NCBI RefSeq assembly: GCF_009827435.1
Contig: NZ_WTYM01000039.1
Span: 1 to 36,955, forward strand
DNA: 36,955 bases
DNA from: Croceibacterium salegens
Lineage (GTDB): Bacteria; Pseudomonadota; Alphaproteobacteria; Sphingomonadales; Sphingomonadaceae
Direction of reading: 5' to 3'
The notes under the pieces are model-generated. The model was not told the DNA's origin. It was given only the letters and a program-made list of their open reading frames with translations, and made no database searches. Of this stretch, positions 30,956-36,955 are shown in pieces (within the stretch, counting starts at the first letter, position 1; each line of letters begins with the position of its first letter). The position numbers were made by a program, and so were the translations under genes.

Positions 30956-31809
30956 TGGATCCTGATGACCTGGCCATCGGCATCATTGCCGGCCTTCTCG
31001 AAGCCCGTACCGGACAGCGCCTGACCGAAGACCGCCGTTGGCGCATCGCCCCGGCCTTGTCGGGCCTGTTCCGCGAGCGCGGCATCTCGAGCCACCAGGA
31101 CCTCGTCGTTCTGCTCACCCAGCCCGACGAAAGCTCGCTGGCGCAGGACGTCGTCGAAGCGCTGCTCAACAACGAGACCTACTTCTTCCGCGACAGGGGA
31201 GTGTTCGACTACATCTCCGACACGCTGCTGCCGCGGCTGGCGAGCGCGCGGGCCAAGACCAAGAAGCTGTCGATCTGGTCGGTCGGCTGCTCGACCGGGC
31301 AGGAAACCCTCTCGCTGGCGATGATGTTCGCCGAACAGGGCAAGCGCTGGGACGGCTGGGAGATCGAGATCCTAGGCACCGACGTTTCGTCGAGCGTGCT
31401 CGAATTCGCCCGCGAGGCGACCTACTCCAATTTCCAGATCCAGCGCGGCCTCAGCGTTGCGCAGATGCTGGCCAATTTCACCGAGACGAGCGAGGGCTGG
31501 AAGGCCCACTACAAGCTGCGCGACCAGGTCCGCTACGAGGTGCACAACGTGCTGCACCCGGCGCCCTACCCCGGGCGTTTCGACCTCATCCTGTGCCGTA
31601 ACGTGTTGCTCTACTTCGACAACGCGGTGCGCGACCGGGCCTTTTCCCGCCTCTCCGAAGCGCTGTCTGAGGGTGGCCGACTTGTCCTCGGCGGCGGCGA
31701 GACGGTGCTCGGCCGCAGCGGCTGGTTCGTGCCCGACGAGGAGCGTCAGGCGGTCTACGTGCACGGCCCCGCAGCCGGCAGCGCCTCCAAATGCGCAAGT
31801 GCGGCCTGA
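30955..31809 (+). CDS. cheR: Chemotaxis receptor methyltransferase CheR
   Basis: A 284-residue S-adenosylmethionine-dependent methyltransferase that methylates receptor glutamates. The N-terminal helical domain includes NNETYFFRD; the SAM-binding motif is SVGCSTGQETLSL (109-121), followed by LGTDVSSSVLEFAREATYS and the FDLILCRNVLLYFD stretch typical of CheR. The ATG overlaps the cheB stop by one base (TAATG). There are no C-terminal TPR repeats. The chemoreceptor downstream lacks the C-terminal pentapeptide tether, so CheR must act on it without docking. Confidence 0.95.
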   Translation: MDPDDLAIGIIAGLLEARTGQRLTEDRRWRIAPALSGLFRERGISSHQDLVVLLTQPDESSLAQDVVEALLNNETYFFRDRGVFDYISDTLLPRLASARAKTKKLSIWSVGCSTGQETLSLAMMFAEQGKRWDGWEIEILGTDVSSSVLEFAREATYSNFQIQRGLSVAQMLANFTETSEGWKAHYKLRDQVRYEVHNVLHPAPYPGRFDLILCRNVLLYFDNAVRDRAFSRLSEALSEGGRLVLGGGETVLGRSGWFVPDEERQAVYVHGPAAGSASKCASAA

Positions 31810-31879
31810 GTCATAGTAAATGTTTGGTTTAATCTTCGGTAACCCTTTGCGCGTATCCACGTCCCAAAGGGGAGACCGG

Positions 31880-33409
31880 GTGCAACTTTCGTTGGCCAAA
31901 CACGAACTGTCGCTGCGATGGCTGGTCATCGGCTCGGCCATCGGGCTGAGCGCGATCCTCGCTCTGCTGCTCAGCTACCTCGGCCGCACCGGTGCCTTCA
32001 CCACGCCCGCGGCGCTACGCTCGCTCGGCGTCGCCTCGATCACCTATTTCGTCGCCGCTGCGCTGCTAGTGCGGATCGGCCTGTCGGGGATTTCCGAACT
32101 CGAAAAGCTCGGCCTGACCGACAGCCTCAGCGGCGTGCCCAACCGGCGCGCGCTGCACATCGACGTGGGTCGCAATGCCGGCGACGATGACGAGGTCGCG
32201 CTCGCGCTGGTCGACCTCGACGGCTTCAAGGCGGTCAACGACCAGTACGGCCATTTCGTCGGCGACACCCTGATCAAGCACTGCTCGACGCTGCTCGGCG
32301 AGATGTGCGGCGAGGAAGCGCGCTTCTATCGCCTCGGCGGCGACGAGTTCGCCATCGCGGTGATCGGGCCGATCGCCGGCAACATCCTCGAGAGCACTTG
32401 CCGCCGCCTGCTGCAGAGGCTCGCCCAGCCGATCGAGATCGACGAGCGCAAGATCACCATCGGCGCCAGCATCGGCATGGCCCGCAGCGCGCAGGGCAAG
32501 CAGGTCAGCTCGTCGGAAATGCTCCGCCAGGCCGATGTCGCGATGTACGCATCGAAGAGCGGCGGCAAGAATCGCTGCACCTGGTTCATCGAGGACTTCG
32601 ACCTTTCGCGCGAGGAAACCCGCAAGATCGAGGAAGACCTCCGCCAGGCCATCGCCCGGCAGGAATTCCGCATGGTTTACCAGCCGCTGGTCGATGCCGC
32701 CGACGGTTCTATCGTCGCAGTCGAGGCGCTGATCCGCTGGGAACGCGGCGAGCGCGACCCGATCGGCCCCAACGTGTTCATCCCGATTGCCGAGGACACC
32801 GGCCTGATCAACCCGATCGGCCGCTGGGTGCTGCGCCAGGCCTGCACCGATGCGCTGGCGTGGGACCTCATCAAGCTCTCGGTCAACGTCTCGCCGGCCC
32901 AGCTGCGCAACCCGGAATTCCCGATCCAGCTCGGCCAGATTCTCGAGGAAACCGGCTTCCCGGCCGAGCGTCTGGAGCTGGAAATCACCGAAACCTACCT
33001 CGTCGGCGACCCGCATGTCGCCGGCCGGGCGCTGGAGATGATCCGCGGCTTCGGCGTCGGCATTTCGCTCGACGACTTCGGCACCGGCTATGCCTCGATC
33101 GGCTTCCTGCGCAAGTTCCGCTTCGAAAAGCTCAAGCTCGACCGCTCGCTGATCGTCGAGGCCGCGGACGACGATTCCAGCCGGGCGATGATGGTGTCTT
33201 CCATCGCCGTCGCCCGGGCCATGAACATGGGCGTGACTGCCGAGGGGGTCGAAACCGACGCCCAGGCCGTGCTCGCCCGAACCGCCGGCTGCGACCACAT
33301 GCAAGGCTGGCTTTACTACAAGGCGGTGTCGGCTGACGAAGTGACCCGCCTCCTCCAATTGACTCATGCCGTCGGAGATGAACGCCATGGACATGTCGCA
33401 AACGCCTGA
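31880..33409 (+). CDS. Membrane GGDEF-EAL cyclic-di-GMP protein
   Basis: A 509-residue bifunctional protein. I chose GTG 31880, preceded by GGGGAG with good spacing; an ATG at 31820 is in frame but has no ribosome site. Two membrane helices (about 15-40 and 55-78) flank a very short loop, so there is no large sensor domain. The diguanylate cyclase motif GGDEF (153-157) is intact and lacks the RxxD inhibitory site expected just before it. The phosphodiesterase domain has EAL (282-284), [21 protein letters not shown] and KLDRS, all catalytic positions present. So it could both make and break c-di-GMP. It overlaps the chemoreceptor by 23 bp and lies in the che operon, linking chemotaxis and c-di-GMP. 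Confidence 0.93.
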   Translation: MQLSLAKHELSLRWLVIGSAIGLSAILALLLSYLGRTGAFTTPAALRSLGVASITYFVAAALLVRIGLSGISELEKLGLTDSLSGVPNRRALHIDVGRNAGDDDEVALALVDLDGFKAVNDQYGHFVGDTLIKHCSTLLGEMCGEEARFYRLGGDEFAIAVIGPIAGNILESTCRRLLQRLAQPIEIDERKITIGASIGMARSAQGKQVSSSEMLRQADVAMYASKSGGKNRCTWFIEDFDLSREETRKIEEDLRQAIARQEFRMVYQPLVDAADGSIVAVEALIRWERGERDPIGPNVFIPIAEDTGLINPIGRWVLRQACTDALAWDLIKLSVNVSPAQLRNPEFPIQLGQILEETGFPAERLELEITETYLVGDPHVAGRALEMIRGFGVGISLDDFGTGYASIGFLRKFRFEKLKLDRSLIVEAADDDSSRAMMVSSIAVARAMNMGVTAEGVETDAQAVLARTAGCDHMQGWLYYKAVSADEVTRLLQLTHAVGDERHGHVANA

Positions 33410-34727
33410 AATCCCCGTGCTGGACGAGCTCGACCGCGACCGCGCCGAGCGCCTCGCCGCGGGTTCTCAGGACCACGACCGGCGCCTGTTCGGCACGGCC
33501 TCGATCGGCCAGCGCACGCGCACCGTGCTCGCCGCTCTCGCCGTGCTTGCTTGTGGCAACGCCACGCTGGCGCTCGCGGTCTGGCTCGGCACCGACGGTG
33601 TCCCGGGCTGGGTCTTCGTGATGCTCAGCGTCCTCACCGCAGGCATCGGCGCGACCGCCTATTTCACCCAGCAACTGGTCAACGAAGCCATCGTGCGGCC
33701 GCTGGTCAGCGCCAAGCGCAGCGCCGTCGCGCTCGCCGAGGGTCGTCACGAGGTCGATATCGACAACACCCACCGCGCCGACGAGATCGGCGACCTTGCG
33801 CGGGCGCTGGCGACGATCAAGAAGGCCGCCTTCAAGTTCCAGAAGCTGCGCACCGAAACAGACGCCGAACGCGTCAAGCACGGCGAAGCGCTGCGCGAAC
33901 TGACCGACAAGTTCGACAAGACCGTCGGCGAAATCGTCGGCAGCGTCGCCTCGGCCTCGAGCGAGCTGCAGGCCACCGCCACGGCGATGGCCGCCTGCGC
34001 CGAGCAGTCGTCCGACCAGTCGGCCAAGGTCAGCCAGTCCCTGACCGAAGCGACCGCCGGCGTCACCGCCGCCGCCGCGGCGAGCGACGAGTTCGCCATG
34101 TCGATCGGCGAAATCAGCCGCCAGGCCTCGACCAGTGCCGAGCTTGCCCGCAAGGCCAGCATCGCGGCGGTCGACGCCGACCAGACCATTTCGGCCCTCA
34201 CCGAAAGCGCGGCCGAAGTCAGCCAGATCGTCGAGCTCATCTCGACCATCGCCCAGCGCACCAACCTGCTCGCGCTCAACGCCTCGATCGAGGCGGCGCG
34301 CGGCGGCGAGGCGGGCCGCGGTTTCGCGGTCGTGGCGTCCGAAGTGAAGGAACTGGCGACCCGCACCGGCAAGGCGACCGAGCAGGTCGCGGCGCAGATC
34401 CGCGCCATGCAGGACACCACCGGCGCCAGCGTCACCGCGCTGCGCGACATCGCGGTCCAGATCAAGCAGCTCGAGACCACCGCGGTCTCGATCGCCGCGG
34501 CGGTCGACCAGCAGTCGGTCGCCGGGCAGGACCTCGCCCGCTCGATCGACCTCGCCGCGCGCGGGGCCGAGGACGTCACCAGCAATATCGAACAGGTCCG
34601 CGAAACCTCGCTCGCCACCGGCAGCGCGGCGAGCCAGGTCCTGACGAGCTCGACCGAGCTGGAGAAGCAGGCGAACTACCTCAAGGGCCAGGCCACCGAG
34701 TTCCTCAAGCACGTGCGCGATGTTTGA
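33387..34727 (+). CDS. Methyl-accepting chemotaxis protein without a sensor domain
   Basis: A 446-residue chemoreceptor. ATG 33387 has GGAG nine bases upstream; ATG 33366 is in frame but unsupported. Two helices ([21 protein letters not shown] and [18 protein letters not shown]) are joined by about six residues, so there is no periplasmic ligand domain. A HAMP domain (about 100-150, [17 protein letters not shown]) leads to the coiled-coil signalling domain with the hairpin tip [18 protein letters not shown] and [13 protein letters not shown]. The C-terminus (FLKHVRDV) lacks a CheR/CheB-binding pentapeptide. It overlaps the GGDEF-EAL gene. Possible roles are sensing membrane or energy state, or receiving signals from a partner protein. 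It ends the che operon. Confidence 0.93.
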   Translation: MDMSQTPEIPVLDELDRDRAERLAAGSQDHDRRLFGTASIGQRTRTVLAALAVLACGNATLALAVWLGTDGVPGWVFVMLSVLTAGIGATAYFTQQLVNEAIVRPLVSAKRSAVALAEGRHEVDIDNTHRADEIGDLARALATIKKAAFKFQKLRTETDAERVKHGEALRELTDKFDKTVGEIVGSVASASSELQATATAMAACAEQSSDQSAKVSQSLTEATAGVTAAAAASDEFAMSIGEISRQASTSAELARKASIAAVDADQTISALTESAAEVSQIVELISTIAQRTNLLALNASIEAARGGEAGRGFAVVASEVKELATRTGKATEQVAAQIRAMQDTTGASVTALRDIAVQIKQLETTAVSIAAAVDQQSVAGQDLARSIDLAARGAEDVTSNIEQVRETSLATGSAASQVLTSSTELEKQANYLKGQATEFLKHVRDV

Positions 34728-34766
34728 GCAGCCGTCTCGAGGCAGTGAGATATACCGGCACTTAGG

Positions 34767-34934
34767 TCATAATTCCTTGTAGTACGCAAGCTCTGATCCC
34801 GCGTGTCCCAGATCCTCCGTGCACGAGGGGCAAGGGATAAGCTTGAGGGCGGTGCCATCGACGCAAGCTTTCTCCCCGATTGTTAGGCACGCACAGTGAC
34901 ATGTCCGCTTGCCCTTCAAGAGGACCTGGTCCAC
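34767..34934 (-). CDS. Possible small cysteine-rich protein
   Basis: In the 271-bp gap after the chemoreceptor, one minus-strand frame from GTG 34934 encodes 55 residues with TCHCAC, KAC and IPCPSC motifs, ending AYYKEL at TGA 34767. Six cysteines in 28 residues (CxCxC, C, CxxC) suggest a zinc or iron-sulfur site or disulfides. The frame stays open back to 35003, with a CTG at 34994 as an alternative start and readable sequence (LLAQDHQWRFYSTTANAQAA). G/C at third positions is higher than in the competing 70-residue frame from ATG 34974. Weak start signal; the real start is unsettled. It could also be the end of a frameshifted gene. I do not recognise the family. Confidence 0.35.
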   Translation of the reverse strand: MDQVLLKGKRTCHCACLTIGEKACVDGTALKLIPCPSCTEDLGHAGSELAYYKEL

Positions 34935-34998
34935 CGCGGCCTGTGCGTTGGCAGTCGTCGAGTAGAAACGCCATTGGTGATCTTGGGCAAGCAGGATC

Positions 34999-36955
34999 CT
35001 ACCTGCTCACGTCGAGGCTGGCTCCTGCGGCGAAGGCGCCGCCGGGTCCGGTGCCGACGGTGCTCACGCCCTGCCCGACCCGGCCGATCTGGACGCTCGC
35101 GCCGGCGGTATTGTTGACCACCAGCTTGACCCACAGCGTGTTGCCATCCTTGAACCAGGCAGTGTTCTTGGCGGCGCGCAAGGCATCCATGCTGCTTTCC
35201 TGCAGGCCGCCGGCGGTGGTGGTGAAACCGGGCAGTTCGAACACGACCCAAGAACCGTCGGCCATTTCGCGCAGCGACAGGGAGAGGTCGTTCCGGGCAG
35301 TTTCGACCCGTACATCCGCACCACTGCGGATCGTGGTCTGGCCGGTGTACTCCCAGCGACGGCCGTTGCGGCTGAGCATCACGGGGTCTTCAATCGGCCC
35401 GCTGCCGAAGCCAAAATTGCCACCGACGCCAAAGTAGCCGAAGTCGCCCTTGCACACGGCAGCATGCCAGAACGGCTTGAGCTCGCAGGCCTCGTCGTCG
35501 TTGGCGATGCCGTTGTCGATGACGATGTAGGAATCGGCGACGCCGCTGACCGAGCCGTCGAGGTCGTGGATCGCCGCGCCCCGCCAGGCATTGCCGCGCC
35601 CGAAATCGGATGACCAGCGGCGTACCACGGGCGGAAAGTCCACCGGCTTGGAATTGACGAACTTTGCCCCTTCGATCGAGTTCTCTATGCTCATCCCGAA
35701 GCTGGTGTACATCAGGTAGGAGACCGCCGCCGCATCGCGCGTGGCATTGGGCTGGAAGTTGACGAAAGTGGTGTCCATCACGTCGTGGCGCAGGTCGTAG
35801 TATTCGTATCCGCGGATCGGGTAGTCAGGGATGTCGTTGGGCATGCTGCGGCCGTAGGCAATCTCCGCCGAGGTCGTGGGGTTGCCGACGTTGTCGGTCT
35901 CGCCGACGAACAGTGAATCGACGACCTTCGAGGTATAGTCGGCGCGGCCGACTGCCGAGGCGGCATGGGTGAAGCCGATGGCGTTGTCCGCTACCCGCAG
36001 GTTCTTGAACAGGTGCAGCTCGCCGCGGCCCCATACGGCGCCGTGGCGGTTCTTGTAGCCGGTGAAATCCTCGAACACCGAGCCCTTGGGCGCGCTGTTC
36101 GGGTCGGCCGGATCGGTGAAGGCAAAGTGGTAGTTGCTGCCGCCGACACTGAAGGTGCCGTCCGGACGCGGGCCGCGGTCGAACATGAAGCCGTCGAAGT
36201 TCGAATGTGCGGTGTTGCCCTTGAACTCACGCACCGGTGTGCGGCGCGGCCAGATGTTTTCGGTGCCCTCCTTGCCTTCGTGCGCGCCCGTCGGATGCTC
36301 GGGCAGGGCGAACCAGAATCCCGTCTGCTCGGACCCCGCTGCGACGTTGTCTCGGAACACGTTGTCCGGATTGGTGATCCAGAACATTGCCGCCGTGTTG
36401 TCCGATGGTAGCAGCACGTCCTTGGCGGCCTGTCCGGCCTGCGAGGATGCAAAGTTGCCGCCCGAACCGGCCGGGCCGAGGTTGGTCGGCACGCAGGGCG
36501 AATTGTCCGGGTGACACTTGGTCCAGATGCCGAGGTTGTGAACGAACTTGTTTCCCACCTCCACGGCGTCTTCGAGGAAGAAGCAGTGGCCGACGGTGTT
36601 GAACGTCACATTATTCTCGACACGAACATCGTCGGTTCCATGCACCGTAACGCAACGGCTGTAGGTGTCGTGGATCGAGGCGTTCTCGATGTATTGCCCG
36701 GAGGCCTTGCCGATGATGTGCCAGTGGATCGGATAGCGGGCGAGGTGCATGTTCTGCCCCATTCGATAGAGCTCGACACCAGAGACGTACATTTTCGCGC
36801 CGGCCATCGCCATGATGTGCCCGCCGAAGTAGGTCTTCTCGGCGTCGTCCGAAGCCTGGACCTTGATGTTGCGCGTCAGCAGGCCGACTTCGCCGCGCTC
36901 GTCGACACCGTAGGTGATCTTGCCAAAGTGCATGTACTCCAGCGGGCGGTCGAGC
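34999..36955 (-). CDS. CEMIP/TMEM2-like beta-helix protein (N-terminus outside the window)
   Basis: About 651 residues are visible; the frame is open to the right edge, so the start and probably the G8 domain are missing. The visible part matches the right-handed beta-helix region of the CEMIP/TMEM2/PKHD1L1 group: GEVGLLTRNIKVQ, YVSGVELYRMGQ, ARYPIHWHIIGK, SIHDTYSRCVTVHGT and VGHCFFLEDAVEVGN. A C-terminal domain (about the last 130 residues) contains AWFKDGNTLWVKLVVNN. In vertebrates relatives degrade or bind hyaluronan; bacterial homologs are little studied. The many His, Asp and Glu in the helix turns could bind metal or sugar. It is probably exported, but the signal is outside the window. 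Polysaccharide binding or cleavage is inference. Confidence 0.8.
   Translation of the reverse strand, partial: LDRPLEYMHFGKITYGVDERGEVGLLTRNIKVQASDDAEKTYFGGHIMAMAGAKMYVSGVELYRMGQNMHLARYPIHWHIIGKASGQYIENASIHDTYSRCVTVHGTDDVRVENNVTFNTVGHCFFLEDAVEVGNKFVHNLGIWTKCHPDNSPCVPTNLGPAGSGGNFASSQAGQAAKDVLLPSDNTAAMFWITNPDNVFRDNVAAGSEQTGFWFALPEHPTGAHEGKEGTENIWPRRTPVREFKGNTAHSNFDGFMFDRGPRPDGTFSVGGSNYHFAFTDPADPNSAPKGSVFEDFTGYKNRHGAVWGRGELHLFKNLRVADNAIGFTHAASAVGRADYTSKVVDSLFVGETDNVGNPTTSAEIAYGRSMPNDIPDYPIRGYEYYDLRHDVMDTTFVNFQPNATRDAAAVSYLMYTSFGMSIENSIEGAKFVNSKPVDFPPVVRRWSSDFGRGNAWRGAAIHDLDGSVSGVADSYIVIDNGIANDDEACELKPFWHAAVCKGDFGYFGVGGNFGFGSGPIEDPVMLSRNGRRWEYTGQTTIRSGADVRVETARNDLSLSLREMADGSWVVFELPGFTTTAGGLQESSMDALRAAKNTAWFKDGNTLWVKLVVNNTAGASVQIGRVGQGVSTVGTGPGGAFAAGASLDVSR

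Noticed and set aside
31803-31860. CtrA-like motif (TTAA-N7-TAAC) and ATG 31820 before the GGDEF-EAL gene
   Set aside because: The second half-site has two mismatches, and the ATG lacks a ribosome site while GTG 31880 has a strong one.
33132-34712. Minus-strand 526-residue frame over the chemoreceptor, and similar long frames at 29813-30901, 22692-24329, 8072-9694 and 4288-5340
   Set aside because: All lie antisense to genes with clear domains and show repetitive Gly/Arg/Asp/Ala composition.
34762-34974. 70-residue minus-strand frame with an ATG in the gap after the chemoreceptor
   Set aside because: Lower G/C at third positions and no motif, compared with the cysteine-rich frame over the same bases; neither is certain.

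Overview
The window is high-GC DNA with strong G/C preference at third codon positions, very short gene spacing, several GTG and TTG starts, and gene families typical of Alphaproteobacteria. An Oar-like TonB receptor, a Sphingomonadales-style che operon, a CtrA-like box and a paired-hairpin repeat point to Sphingomonadales, perhaps Erythrobacteraceae or Novosphingobium relatives. This is judged from gene content only. No rRNA, tRNA, CRISPR array, insertion sequence or origin was seen.

Layout. (1) 1-1642, plus strand: the 3' end of a type IV secretion operon (virB10 fragment, virB11). (2) 1661-10969, minus strand: a phosphate-flavoured block. In transcription order it holds an Oar-like TonB-dependent receptor behind a Pho-box-like site, a lipoprotein 5'-nucleotidase, polyphosphate kinase, exopolyphosphatase and a small lysine-rich protein. 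(3) 11240-13491, minus strand: a NupC-type nucleoside transporter followed 11 bp later by a 2-oxoglutarate/Fe(II) oxygenase. A queuosine-precursor-type transporter diverges from it (13609-14271, plus). (4) 14261-26825: an accessory block of twelve genes, eleven or twelve of them exported. It contains two quinoprotein dehydrogenases with fused cytochrome c, two SMP-30-type beta-propellers, three tandem NTF2-like proteins, a 589-residue protein built from repeated modules, a pair of proteins with a GHW(E/D)G motif, and a DUF6152-type protein. It reads as three transcription units: 17237 to 14261 (minus), 22679 to 17363 (minus, four junctions overlapping or 1 nt apart), and 22788 to 26825 (plus). 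(5) 26894-34727, plus strand: cheA-cheW-cheY-cheB-cheR, a GGDEF-EAL protein and a chemoreceptor. (6) 34767-36955, minus strand: a possible small cysteine-rich ORF downstream of a large CEMIP/TMEM2-like beta-helix protein cut by the right edge.

The strongest candidate for an undescribed system is block 4. Almost every product carries a signal peptide or lipobox, so the predicted chemistry is in the periplasm: PQQ dehydrogenases oxidise an alcohol or aldehyde and pass electrons to their own heme c, the beta-propellers may hydrolyse a lactone or ester, and the NTF2-like proteins may dehydrate, isomerise or bind intermediates. The substrate cannot be read from the sequence. No gene-free stretch exceeds 300 bp; the two longest, about 270 bp each (10970-11239 and 34728-34998), are described in the entries.
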